The notes: generated by a model from the letters alone, not told the origin. Shown: positions 1 to 7,335, counted from the stretch's first letter. The stretch is 64,000 bases of DNA from VAXT01 sp035318925 (GCA_035318925.1 DATHDS010000016.1:1-64000), one strand, 5' to 3'. A program made the numbers and translations.

Positions 1-1
1 G

Positions 2-268
2 CCACCACCTCCTCCACCGCCACCTCCACCACCGCCTCCTCCGCCTCCGCCATCTCCGCCACCTCCGATTGTGCGTTGCCATGTACCGAGGGTGATCGGA
101 CTGACCCTCGCGCGTGCACGGCCGAAGATCCGCCGGGCGCACTGCTCGGTGGGACGCATCCGGCGCGCCCGCTCGAGACGTGTCGGCCGTGTGATCGGGC
201 AGAGCCCGCGGCCGGGCGCGGTCAAGAGCAGTGGCTTCCCGGTCAAGCTCGTCGTCGGCCGCCGCTAG
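2..268 (+). CDS. 3' end of a proline-rich PASTA-domain protein (partial)
   Basis: Only the C-terminal 88 codons lie in the window; the reading frame is open from base 2. It starts with a near-unbroken proline run encoded by bases 2-67. A single PASTA-like domain follows: CHVPRVIGLTLARARPKI, then a CSVGRI strand, a GRVIGQSPRPG turn and a closing VKLVV strand. PASTA domains occur in PknB-type Ser/Thr kinases, penicillin-binding proteins and cell-surface repeat proteins and can bind muropeptides or beta-lactams. The proline linker suggests an extracellular stalk. The parent protein (kinase or surface protein) cannot be decided from this fragment. Confidence 0.7.
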   Translation, partial: PPPPPPPPPPPPPPPPPSPPPPIVRCHVPRVIGLTLARARPKIRRAHCSVGRIRRARSRRVGRVIGQSPRPGAVKSSGFPVKLVVGRR

Positions 269-428
269 GAGGGTTTGGCGGAACGTTGCTCGTCGCCGGG
301 GTGCGATGCTCGTTCCGAGGCCGCGGACGCAGGGAGCCCCGATAGTTGAACTATCGGGGCGACTGAAGACCCGGCGTCGGGGCGAGCAGCGCGGCCCGGC
401 GGCTCAGCCATGTTTCGCCAAACCCTCC
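268..428. repeat. long imperfect inverted-repeat element with central palindrome
   Basis: The outer arms AGGAGGGTTTGGCGGAAC (268-285) and GTTTCGCCAAACCCTCCC (411-428) pair at 16 of 18 positions. Inner sequences also pair partly (around 285-300 with 369-392). At the centre, 337-359 is a 23-bp palindrome with 11-bp arms starting CCCCGATAGTT. There is no T tract. It could be a bidirectional terminator or a small MITE-like element between the PASTA gene and the coiled-coil gene. The region to 497 holds no other gene. Confidence 0.5.
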
Positions 429-497
429 CAAACCCTCCTAAAACGAGGGATGAAGCATCGGCCGCGGCGGCCGATGTGGAGGACGGAACCGCCGCGC

Positions 498-1211
498 ATG
501 CCCAAGATCCGCCCCCGCCTCGAGTCCTACGTCGTCCGCAACACAGCGGACCTCGTCGACGAGCTCTCCGACGAGCGGCGCGAGGAGCTGGCCGAGGTCC
601 TCCACGACCTCGAAGGTCATAGCCCCCGAGCCGTGGAGGCCGAGCGGCGCACCGAAGAGCTGGTCGAAAGGCTCGAGCACCGCAACATCGTCCTCGCGAA
701 GTCGCGGGCCCGAATCGAGGAGCTCGAGCGCGATCTCGCCGAGGCAAAGGCCGAGATCGGCGACCGCGAAGAGCGCATTGCCGCGCAGGTCGAAGCCGAG
801 CGCATCCGCAGCGCAGAGCGCGAGCAGGACTTCCGCAGCGAGCTCGAGGGCCGGGAAGCCGAGATCGCTCGGCGACTGGAAGCCTTCGACGTCCGCCAGC
901 AAGAGGTACGCCACGTAGACAGTGAGCTCGCGGAGCGCGAGCGCAGCCTGTCGCTACGCGAGGCCGGCGACGAGAACCGGGCACGCGAACTGCAAGCACT
1001 CGAGCGCCGCTCTGTCGAGGCCGCCGAGCTCGAGAGCCGAGTCGCCCTCCGGGCAGACGCCGTCGCCAAGCGCGAGACGCAGCTCGTCGCGGAGGCCGAG
1101 CTCCTGGAGCAGCGATCCGCCCGACTGGCCGAGCTGGAGCAGCAGTTGGACCATCGCAAGAACGATCTAGCCCGCGCACAGGGCATCCGCACCGTTCCCT
1201 TCCAGCAGTAA
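498..1211 (+). CDS. coiled-coil protein of unknown function
   Basis: 237 codons from ATG 498, the start after which the protein looks natural (MPKIRPRLESYVV). The first 45 residues are a short helical head (DLVDELSDERREELAEVLHDLE). From about residue 50 to the end it is almost entirely Glu/Arg/Ala heptads (ELVERLEHRN, RIEELERDLAEAKAEI), a long uninterrupted coiled coil. No signal peptide or membrane segment is visible. An open frame continues upstream to 231, but that part overlaps the inverted-repeat element and looks non-coding. A structural or scaffolding role is likely, but the family is not recognised. Confidence 0.6.
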   Translation: MPKIRPRLESYVVRNTADLVDELSDERREELAEVLHDLEGHSPRAVEAERRTEELVERLEHRNIVLAKSRARIEELERDLAEAKAEIGDREERIAAQVEAERIRSAEREQDFRSELEGREAEIARRLEAFDVRQQEVRHVDSELAERERSLSLREAGDENRARELQALERRSVEAAELESRVALRADAVAKRETQLVAEAELLEQRSARLAELEQQLDHRKNDLARAQGIRTVPFQQ

Positions 1212-1296
1212 CCCCCGAGGACGCGTAACGCGGGACGATCGACCGTGGCATCGGCGGGCTGATCGACGTGTCGTTCCCCGGATCATGTGCTCTTGG

Positions 1297-1348
1297 TCGC
1301 CGAAAGTGCGGAGCACTTTCGGCGAGTCCCAGGCCCGTGGCCTGGGAC
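1297..1348. terminator. two adjacent perfect hairpins
   Basis: 1297-1325 has 13-bp perfect arms (TCGCCGAAAGTGC and its complement) around a GGA triloop. It abuts 1326-1348, which has 10-bp perfect arms (GTCCCAGGCC / GGCCTGGGAC) around CGT. They lie between the coiled-coil gene and the CBS gene, 18 nt before the CBS start. No T tract follows, so intrinsic termination is uncertain. Confidence 0.45.
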
Positions 1349-1365
1349 CTCGATATGCTCGGCTC

Positions 1366-1758
1366 ATGGCCACTCTCGGCGAAGTCATGTCACGCGACGT
1401 GATCACGATCGAGCCCTTCGACACGATCGGCCATGCCGCGGAGAAGATGGTCGCGGAGGGCGTCAGCGCGATCGTCGTCTCGGACGGCGGCCGCCTGATC
1501 GGGATCGTCACCGAACGAGACCTCACGCGGGCGGTCGCCGGCAGGGTCCATTCGAGCGAGGCACGGGTGCGGGAGTGGATGACGGCCGAACCGAAGGTCG
1601 TCTCCGAGTCGACGGACCCCGTCGAGGCTGTTCAGATCATGCTCGAGGGCGGCTTCCGCCACTTGCCCGTGGTCGAGAACGAGCGCGCCGTCGGCATCGT
1701 CAGCATCCGCGACCTGGCCGAGTGGAGCATGGTCGGCTCCAAGCCCGAAGCCTCCTAG
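1366..1758 (+). CDS. tandem CBS-domain protein
   Basis: 130 residues from ATG 1366. Two CBS motifs fill the protein: residues about 1-60 (GEVMSRDVITIEP to RLIGIVTERDLTRAV) and 65-125 (VREWMTAEPKVVSES to ERAVGIVSIRDLAEW). Stand-alone CBS pairs form Bateman modules that sense adenine nucleotides such as AMP, ATP or SAM and regulate partner enzymes or channels. No catalytic domain is fused. It is separated from the upstream gene by two strong hairpins, so it is probably transcribed alone. The last codons overlap the 3' end of the convergent DNRLRE gene by 4 nt. Confidence 0.85.
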   Translation: MATLGEVMSRDVITIEPFDTIGHAAEKMVAEGVSAIVVSDGGRLIGIVTERDLTRAVAGRVHSSEARVREWMTAEPKVVSESTDPVEAVQIMLEGGFRHLPVVENERAVGIVSIRDLAEWSMVGSKPEAS

Positions 1759-2399
1759 GGGGTTTCCACCGTCCCGGAGCCGGTCGTCGTCGTCGACGAG
1801 CTCGTCGTCTGCTCTTCCTTGCGCTCGACGACGAGCCGAGGGCCGTGCAGTCCGGTCTCGCGGCTTGCGAAGTCGGCGCCTTTCGGGGAGGCGGAGGCCA
1901 GCGCAAAGCTGATGCGCCGTTCGTCGCCGGAGATGAGGGAAGTGACGTCGACCGCCTTCCAGGCCCCCGCCCGCAACGGCCCCGAGGGCACGAAGCTCGG
2001 CGAGGCGCCCGGTGCGTTGGCGAACGTGATCCAGCGCTCACGCCAGCGCTTGGAGACCAGTCGAATCTGATACCCGGCCTGCGAACGCGTGCGGCTGTAG
2101 AGCAGGAGGCTGACCTGCTGCACGTCGATCGAGCGGAGGTCGACATCGAACAGCACGTACGACCGCACGGTGGGGGAGGAGCCGACCTTCAACTCGCGGG
2201 CATGGCCGAAGTTCTGGGTGCGGTTGGCACCACTGACGAACGCGTCGGCTTTGGGACGCATCGCGCGGATTCGCGGTCCACGGCCGAGCCCCGCACCGGG
2301 AAGCGCTTGCACGCTTAGGCCGGCGGCGACGAGCGCGACGAGCGTTGCCGCAACGAACGGTCGCAGCCGTAGCTCGTCCTTCTGGGCGCAGGGGCTGAT
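1755..2399 (-). CDS. secreted DNRLRE-type protein
   Basis: About 214 residues. The mature part opens with ADAFVSGANRTQNFGHARELKVG and then TVRSYVLFDVDL, the ADA(Y/F)V...NFG...L.VG pattern of DNRLRE carbohydrate/cell-wall-associated beta-sandwich domains. An N-terminal hydrophobic segment (PFVAATLVALVAAGLSVQAL) looks like a signal peptide. The C-terminus is Thr/Ser-rich (TTSSSTTTTGSGTV). No ATG/GTG/TTG precedes the signal peptide. The best start is ATC at 2399, seven bases after an AAAGGAG ribosome site; a CTG further in is an alternative. It lies directly downstream of the XRE-TPR regulator on the same strand. Confidence 0.6.
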   Translation of the reverse strand: MSPCAQKDELRLRPFVAATLVALVAAGLSVQALPGAGLGRGPRIRAMRPKADAFVSGANRTQNFGHARELKVGSSPTVRSYVLFDVDLRSIDVQQVSLLLYSRTRSQAGYQIRLVSKRWRERWITFANAPGASPSFVPSGPLRAGAWKAVDVTSLISGDERRISFALASASPKGADFASRETGLHGPRLVVERKEEQTTSSSTTTTGSGTVETP

Positions 2400-2410
2400 C
2401 GCAGTACTCC

Positions 2411-2430
2411 TTTCGGTATGGGTACCGAAA
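2411..2430 (-). promoter_or_regulatory. hairpin overlapping the ribosome site of the DNRLRE gene
   Basis: TTTCGGTA and TACCGAAA form perfect 8-bp arms around a 4-nt loop. On the minus strand the 3' arm runs straight into the AAAGGAG ribosome site, so the hairpin could mask it. It could equally be an operator for the neighbouring XRE regulator. Confidence 0.4.
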
Positions 2431-2460
2431 CGGCTCGACGAACCCTTACAGCGCCTCCTA

Positions 2461-3750
2461 CTAGCGCAGGGGCTGAGACTGGATGGCCACGGCCTTCTTG
2501 AGGACGCCGAGCGCTTCGTCCTTCTGGCCATCCGCCTCCAGCAGCGCGGCGAGCTTCTGGTAGACCTCGGTGAGGTACCGGGTTTGCGCGGCCTGGAGCA
2601 CCTCGGCCGCCAGCTCGTAGAGCTCCTGGGCCTTCGCCGAGTCGCCCAGCTCCAGGAAGACATCGCCGATCAGCATGTACCCCCGGCCTGCATCGTGAGG
2701 ACTGCCGTCGGCGAGCTGCGCGGATGCCTCCATGGCAGTTGAGGCCGCTTCCTCGCGCCGGCCAAGCTGGATCAACGCACGGGCCCCCTCGAGCCTGAAC
2801 AGCGCCTGGTCGATCGGGCTCCCGGACTCGCCGAGCAGCGCCAGGCCCTTGTCGACGAGCTCGAGAGCGTCCTCAGGACGGTTCCGGTCGACTTCGATGT
2901 GAGCAAGGAGCTGGTGTGCGACGGCGGTGTAGTACGTGTGCTCCGTCAGCTCGAGCAGGTTCAGGGCCTTCCGTCCATACCGCGCGGCGAGTACGGGGTC
3001 GCCCTGGGCCGTGTGCAACCGCGAGTGCGACCAGTAGAGGCGGGCGCGGAAGATCGGATCCTTCGAATCGGGCGAGATGGTGACCGTCCGCTCGAGCAGC
3101 TCCCGGGCGGGTGGGAAGTCGCCCATATCGATCAACGCGTTCGCGAGCAGCACCGCGAAGCGGATCGTCTCGGCGGGGTCGCCTTGCTCTTCGGCTGCGG
3201 CCAGCGACTCTCGGAAGACCGCGGTCGCAGACTCCAGCTGGTCGACCATCGCGTACGCGCGACCGAGGCTGTCGGCCGTTGCCGGGTTGTTGGTCAAACC
3301 GTCTTGCCAGAGGACTCGTGCCTCTTCGAACCGGGCGATCGCCTCCCGCGGCTTGCCGGCCCGGAACGCGATCTGCCCGAGACCGGCCAGAGCCTGGGCT
3401 CGCTCGTCCTTCGTCGCCGCGCGCTCCAGCGCTTCCTCGTAGAGCTTCTGGGCAACTTCCGGCTCATCCAGCCGCAGGGCGAGCTCCGCCTCGATCAGGA
3501 CGGACGCCTCGTCGTCGCGTTCCTTTCCGGTCGCGAGATAGTCCTCGCTGACGCCGAGCTTCCGGCCCATCTCACGAAGAAGCTGGAGCGACGGGATGCG
3601 ATCGCCGGCCTCGATGCGAGAGATGTAGGCAGGCGAGCAGCCTGGGAAGGAGAGCTGCCGCTGGCTGAGCCCGGCGCGCGCTCGCGCTTCTTTGAGTCGA
3701 CGTCCGACAGCGTGGGGGTCGTCGACGTGGGTTGACTTGCGTCGTGGCAT
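2461..3750 (-). CDS. XRE-family regulator with C-terminal TPR array
   Basis: 429 residues from ATG 3750, with GGGAGG nine bases upstream. Residues about 12-72 form an HTH_3 domain (VGRRLKEARARAGLSQRQL, then SPAYISRIEAGDRIPSLQLL). Residues about 80-429 are a run of tetratricopeptide repeats (AQKLYEEALERA, EAIARFEEARVLW, AQELYELAAEVL). This HTH-TPR layout is that of RRNPP-type regulators (PlcR, PrgX, Rgg, Rap relatives), whose TPR groove binds a short exported peptide, but many HTH-TPR proteins are not peptide receptors. A divergent mini-ORF with an export-signal-like sequence starts 84 bp away. On the other side the secreted DNRLRE gene follows after 61 bp. Confidence 0.85.
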   Translation of the reverse strand: MPRRKSTHVDDPHAVGRRLKEARARAGLSQRQLSFPGCSPAYISRIEAGDRIPSLQLLREMGRKLGVSEDYLATGKERDDEASVLIEAELALRLDEPEVAQKLYEEALERAATKDERAQALAGLGQIAFRAGKPREAIARFEEARVLWQDGLTNNPATADSLGRAYAMVDQLESATAVFRESLAAAEEQGDPAETIRFAVLLANALIDMGDFPPARELLERTVTISPDSKDPIFRARLYWSHSRLHTAQGDPVLAARYGRKALNLLELTEHTYYTAVAHQLLAHIEVDRNRPEDALELVDKGLALLGESGSPIDQALFRLEGARALIQLGRREEAASTAMEASAQLADGSPHDAGRGYMLIGDVFLELGDSAKAQELYELAAEVLQAAQTRYLTEVYQKLAALLEADGQKDEALGVLKKAVAIQSQPLR

Positions 3751-3834
3751 GAGGTCCTCCCCTCTTCCTATACTAATCGTCTCCTCGGGCCCGGGGGCTG
3801 TCCGCTGTTTTACGACTAGAAAGGATGGTTCCCG

Positions 3835-3915
3835 GTGTACATTCGCGTGCTCCTCTTTTTGGCTCTGCTGAGCGTGTTGGCGGTGGCTGCGGCCTCAGGC
3901 CCGATCTGGCCGTAG
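3835..3915 (+). CDS. candidate exported signalling peptide, 26 aa
   Basis: GTG 3835 opens a 26-residue frame, with AAAGGA about 10 bases upstream. The product is Met-Tyr-Ile-Arg, then a hydrophobic core (VLLFLALLSVLAVAAA), then a short tail SGPIWP. That is an export signal with an AXA-like end and a six-residue mature peptide. It is divergent from the XRE-TPR gene, the placement seen for SHP/Rgg and similar peptide-receptor pairs. A GC-rich hairpin (3934-3963) follows 18 bases after the stop. Such a short ORF can arise by chance. An overlapping 33-codon frame from ATG 3825 is less peptide-like. Confidence 0.4.
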   Translation: MYIRVLLFLALLSVLAVAAASGPIWP

Positions 3916-3933
3916 GCCCCACGTAGGAATCCG

Positions 3934-3963
3934 GGGGCGGGGCGAGCCGGCTCGCTCCGCCCC
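3934..3963 (+). terminator. GC-rich hairpin after the mini-ORF
   Basis: Fifteen-base arms meet at a GAGCCGGCTC palindrome with one G-T wobble. The hairpin sits 18 bases after the mini-ORF stop and is followed by TTCCTCG, a poor T tract. It would define a short transcript for the mini-ORF. Confidence 0.45.
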
Positions 3964-4034
3964 TTCCTCGCACCTCGTGCAGGGCCTGGAACACCTCCGA
4001 CCGGGCCGACTCTCTTGACCGCAGTTAGCGGCGC

Positions 4035-4154
4035 TCAGTCGGCCTGGGGGACCTCCTCGGCGTCGGGCAGCTCGCCCTCTTCGGGATCGGGAGCCGGAGA
4101 CTCGGGGATCTCCTCGTTGCGGTCGTCCTCGCGGGGCATATTCTGATCTTCCAT
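4035..4154 (-). CDS. small acidic protein
   Basis: 39 residues from ATG 4154, dominated by Glu/Asp/Pro (EEIPESPAPDPEEGELPDAEE). AAGGA lies about 10 bases upstream on the minus strand. Its start codon and that of thrS share the same CATG (4152-4155), so the two genes are back to back with no spacer. The composition is too biased to identify a family. It may be a real small protein or an antisense frame of the high-GC thrS leader. Confidence 0.35.
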   Translation of the reverse strand: MEDQNMPREDDRNEEIPESPAPDPEEGELPDAEEVPQAD

Positions 4155-6039
4155 GAAGGTCGTCCTTCCCGACTCCTCGGAACTCGAACTCCCCGACGGC
4201 GCCACCGGGCTGGATGCAGCTGCCGCCATCGGGCCGAAGCTGGCGAAGGAAGCCGTCCTCGTGCGCTCGAACGGCCAGGTCCAGGATCTGCGCGCACCAC
4301 TGGCGGACGGCGAACCGGTCCAGATCCTGACGACGCGCGACACGGACGATCCCGACGCGTTGTACGTCCTGCGCCATTCGGCCGCCCATCTCCTCGCCGA
4401 GGCTGTCCGGCGCCTCTATCCGGGGACGAAGATCGCAATCGGCCCGCCGATCGAGAACGGCTTCTACTACGACTTCGAGTTTCCGGAGCCGATCGGCGAG
4501 GACGCGCTCGAGCGCATCGAGGAGGAGATCCGGCGCGAGTTGAAGGAGGGCCGGGCGTGGGAGCGGCGGGAGGTCTCCGCCGAGGAGGCGAAGCGTCTCT
4601 TCGCCGAACAGGGCGAGGACTACAAGGTCGAGCTCGTCGACACGGCCGAGGGCGAGATCTCCCTCTACACGCAGGGCGACTTCACGGATCTCTGCCGCGG
4701 GCCGCATCTCCAGAACTCGGCCCCGATCAAGGCGATCAAGCTGACCGGCCTCGCGGGCGCCTACTGGCGCGGCGACGAGAAGAACACCCAGCTGACACGG
4801 ATCTACGGCACGGCGTTCTATTCGCAGGCCGACCTGGACGCCTATCTCGAGCGTCTCGAGGAGGCGAAGAAGCGCGACCACCGGCGCCTCGGCATCGAGC
4901 TCGACCTCTTCCACTTCGACGAGCACTCGCCGGGCTCGCCTTTCTGGCACCCGAAGGGAATGGTGATCTACAACGAGCTCGAGGCCCTGCGCCGCCGCGA
5001 GAACGCAAGCCGTGGCTACTCGGAGGTGAAAACGCCGCTCATCTACGAGAAGGCGCTCTGGGTGACCTCGGGGCACTGGGAGAAGTTCCGCGAGAACATG
5101 TTCCTGATCCCGCTCGACGAGCACGTGTACGCGATCAAGCCCATGAACTGCCCAGGGCACATGCTGCTGTTCGGCAGCGCGCTGCGGAGCTACCGCGAAC
5201 TGCCCCTCCGGTACGCGGAGGCGGCGCCGCTCCATCGCAACGAGCTTGCGGGGGCGCTGCAGGGGCTCACGCGTGTCCGCTACGTGACGCAGGACGACGC
5301 GCACATCTTCTGCACCCGCGAGCAGATCGAATCCGAGCTGGACGGCACCCTCGAGTACCTCCGGTACCTCTACGGCCTGTTCGGGCTCGAGCCCCGGGCC
5401 GAGCTCTCGACGCGTCCCGACAACAAGCTCGGCACCGACGAGGAGTGGGATTTCACCGAGGGAGAGCTCGTGCGCGCGCTCGCGCGCAACAACATCGAAT
5501 ACTTCGTCGGCGAAGGCGAAGGGTCGTTCTACGGCCCGAAGATCGACCTGCACATGACCGACGTGCTCGGCCGTTCCTGGCAGCTCGGCACGATCCAGCT
5601 GGACGCGCAGATGCCGGCACGCTTTGGCCTCACGTACGTGGGCGCCGACAACAGCGAGCATCCGGTGTTCGTCATCCATCGCGCCTTCTTCGGCTCGTTC
5701 GAGCGCTTCATCGGGATCCTGACCGAGCATTACGCAGGCGCGTTCCCGGTCTGGCTCGCGCCGGTGCAGGTGCGGGTGATCCCGGTCGGCCTGGATCACC
5801 GGGACGCGGCGAAGGCGCTGGCCGAGAAGCTCGGCGAGTTCCGCGTCGAGGTCGACGACTCCGACGAGACCGTGGGGAAGCGGATCCGGAACGCCGAGGT
5901 AGACAAGATCCCGTACGTCGTCGTCTGGGGCGACAAGGAGTCCGATGATTCGATCGCGGTCCGTGAGCATGGGGGAGAGCAGTCCACGAAATCCCTCGAC
6001 GAGTTGCTGGCGGAGCTTTCGAACGCTGCTAGTGTTTGA
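4153..6039 (+). CDS. thrS: threonyl-tRNA synthetase
   Basis: 628 residues, full length for bacterial ThrRS, which charges tRNA-Thr in the cytoplasm. In order: TGS domain (1-60, MKVVLPDSSELELPDG); editing domain with HSAAHLLAEAV (about 75-85) and DLCRGPHL; class II core with motif 2 around PLRYAEAAPLHRNE; and the anticodon-binding domain (about 530-628). The zinc ligands are visible: Cys333 in MNCPGHM, His384 in DDAHIF and His509 in FVIHRAFFGS. ATG 4153 gives a complete TGS domain. No T-box leader is seen upstream. The 3' side carries a leader/terminator before infC. Confidence 0.97.
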   Translation: MKVVLPDSSELELPDGATGLDAAAAIGPKLAKEAVLVRSNGQVQDLRAPLADGEPVQILTTRDTDDPDALYVLRHSAAHLLAEAVRRLYPGTKIAIGPPIENGFYYDFEFPEPIGEDALERIEEEIRRELKEGRAWERREVSAEEAKRLFAEQGEDYKVELVDTAEGEISLYTQGDFTDLCRGPHLQNSAPIKAIKLTGLAGAYWRGDEKNTQLTRIYGTAFYSQADLDAYLERLEEAKKRDHRRLGIELDLFHFDEHSPGSPFWHPKGMVIYNELEALRRRENASRGYSEVKTPLIYEKALWVTSGHWEKFRENMFLIPLDEHVYAIKPMNCPGHMLLFGSALRSYRELPLRYAEAAPLHRNELAGALQGLTRVRYVTQDDAHIFCTREQIESELDGTLEYLRYLYGLFGLEPRAELSTRPDNKLGTDEEWDFTEGELVRALARNNIEYFVGEGEGSFYGPKIDLHMTDVLGRSWQLGTIQLDAQMPARFGLTYVGADNSEHPVFVIHRAFFGSFERFIGILTEHYAGAFPVWLAPVQVRVIPVGLDHRDAAKALAEKLGEFRVEVDDSDETVGKRIRNAEVDKIPYVVVWGDKESDDSIAVREHGGEQSTKSLDELLAELSNAASV

Positions 6040-6070
6040 ACCCTGCTAAGCAGGGGCGACACGTTCCTCA

Positions 6071-6148
6071 CCTCCGGGGCCACGAGCCTGTCGGAGGTTC
6101 AACCCAGGAGGTTGGAAAGGATCGAGCCGCTGCAATGCAGCGGTTTTT
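6071..6148 (+). terminator. hairpins and terminator/attenuator ahead of infC
   Basis: A CCTCCG/CGGAGG stem (6071-6076 with 6092-6097) is followed by an intrinsic terminator: CCGCTGC (6127-6133), AAT loop, GCAGCGG (6137-6143), then five T. It ends about 43 bases before the infC start. It can terminate thrS, and the upstream stem would allow attenuation control of the infC-rpmI-rplT operon. Confidence 0.65.
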
Positions 6149-6190
6149 GTCGTTTCGAGAGGGAGGAGCTAGCAGCTTGGTGAAGCGCCT

Positions 6191-6880
6191 TTGAGGCCAC
6201 GACGTCGGGTTGAGCCCACGCGGCCGGTCATCCCGCACAGCCGGATCAACGAAGACATCCGGGTGCAGCAGGTGCGGCTCGTCGGCGAAGACGGTGCGCA
6301 GTTGGGGGTGAAGCCGATCAAGGAGGCGCTCGACTACGCCCACGGCAAGGATCTCGACCTCGTCGAGGTCGCCGCTGTCGCCGACCCGCCGGTCGCGCGG
6401 GTCATGGACTACGGCAAGTACCGCTACGAGCAGGAGCAGAAGGCAAAGGTCGCGCGCAAGCACCAGGTTTCGATCAACGTCAAGGAGATCAAGCTCAGGC
6501 CAAAGATCGGTATTCACGACTACGAGACCAAGAAGGGCCACGTCGTCCGGTTCCTGAAGCAGCGGGCGAAGGTCAAGGTCACGATCATGTTTCGCGGGCG
6601 GGAGACGACTCACCCAGAGCGCGGACGTGACTTGCTGATGAAGCTGGCCGAGGACGTGAAGGAGCTCGGCCAGGTCGAGTCGCCGCCGCTCCTCGATGGA
6701 CGAAATATGGTCATGTTGCTCGGCCCCACCAAGAACGCAGGAGTCGCAAAAGATGCCCAAACAGAAGAACCACAGCGGAGCGAAGAAGCGGTTCAAGGTG
6801 ACGGGAGCGGGGAAGCTCCTGCGGCGCCGAGCGATGAAGAGCCACTACCTGAGCAAGAAGTCACCGAAGCGCAAGCGTAA
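6191..6880 (+). CDS. infC: translation initiation factor IF-3
   Basis: 229 residues from TTG 6191, with GGTGA seven bases upstream; an in-frame stop at 6170 limits extension. IF3-N (RINEDIRVQQVRLVGEDG), the lysine-rich linker (ARKHQVSINVKEIKLRPKIG) and IF3-C (HDYETKKGHVVRFLKQ, ending MVMLLGPT) are all present. IF3 binds the 30S subunit and controls initiation fidelity. An acidic tail of about 45 residues extends past the usual end and overlaps rpmI by 128 nt in another frame. First gene of the infC-rpmI-rplT operon. Confidence 0.95.
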   Translation: MRPRRRVEPTRPVIPHSRINEDIRVQQVRLVGEDGAQLGVKPIKEALDYAHGKDLDLVEVAAVADPPVARVMDYGKYRYEQEQKAKVARKHQVSINVKEIKLRPKIGIHDYETKKGHVVRFLKQRAKVKVTIMFRGRETTHPERGRDLLMKLAEDVKELGQVESPPLLDGRNMVMLLGPTKNAGVAKDAQTEEPQRSEEAVQGDGSGEAPAAPSDEEPLPEQEVTEAQA

Positions 6881-6959
6881 GTTCCGCACCGACCAGCCGC
6901 TCCACAAGTCGAACGACCGCGCAGTGAGGCGCCTGCTCGGAGGAGTGAAGAAGAAGTGA
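6753..6959 (+). CDS. rpmI: ribosomal protein bL35
   Basis: 68 residues from ATG 6753, with CAGGAG upstream. The sequence starts MPKQKNHSGAKKRFKVTG and ends HKSNDRAVRRLLGG followed by lysines, both characteristic of L35. It is a small basic protein of the 50S subunit. The first 128 nt lie inside the 3' part of infC in a different frame. rplT starts 4 nt after its stop, so the two are translationally coupled. Confidence 0.95.
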   Translation: MPKQKNHSGAKKRFKVTGAGKLLRRRAMKSHYLSKKSPKRKRKFRTDQPLHKSNDRAVRRLLGGVKKK

Positions 6960-6963
6960 GCCC

Positions 6964-7335
6964 ATGCCCCGCGTAAAGCGATCGGTCGCGTCCCGCAAGC
7001 GCCGCAAGAAGGTGCTCGACGCAGCGAAGGGCTTCGTCGGCACGAGGCACTCGCGCTACAAGGTGGCGAACGAGGCTGTCGAGCACGCACTCGTTCACGC
7101 CTATCGCGACCGGAAGCGGCGCAAGCGGGACATGCGCCGGCTCTGGATCATCCGCATCAACGCGGCCGCGCGTGCCGAGGGGCTCTCGTACAACCAGTTC
7201 GTCGCTGGCTGCCGCAAGGCGGGCGTCGAGCTCGACCGCAAGGTGCTGGCCGACATCGCCGTCGACGACCCCCGGGCCTTCGGGAAGATCGCCGAGCAGG
7301 CCAAGGCGGCGCTCGAACCTGCCAAGCAAGACTGA
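6964..7335 (+). CDS. rplT: ribosomal protein bL20
   Basis: 123 residues, normal length. MPRVKRSVASRKRRKKVL at the N-terminus and RDRKRRKRDMRRLWIIRINA in the middle are L20 signatures. L20 binds 23S rRNA early in 50S assembly and in several bacteria represses its own infC-rpmI-rplT operon by binding the leader. The next gene overlaps its 3' end. Confidence 0.96.
   Translation: MPRVKRSVASRKRRKKVLDAAKGFVGTRHSRYKVANEAVEHALVHAYRDRKRRKRDMRRLWIIRINAAARAEGLSYNQFVAGCRKAGVELDRKVLADIAVDDPRAFGKIAEQAKAALEPAKQD

Noticed and set aside
1..62. Glycine-rich minus-strand coding
   Set aside because: The plus-strand proline frame continues into a recognisable PASTA domain, so the minus-strand reading is the shadow.
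231..497. N-terminal extension of the coiled-coil protein
   Set aside because: The frame is open but overlaps the inverted-repeat element and encodes an arginine-rich non-protein-like sequence.
3895..5970. 691-codon open frame antisense to thrS
   Set aside because: Opposite strand of a clear ThrRS; long antisense frames are expected at high GC and the product has no domain pattern.
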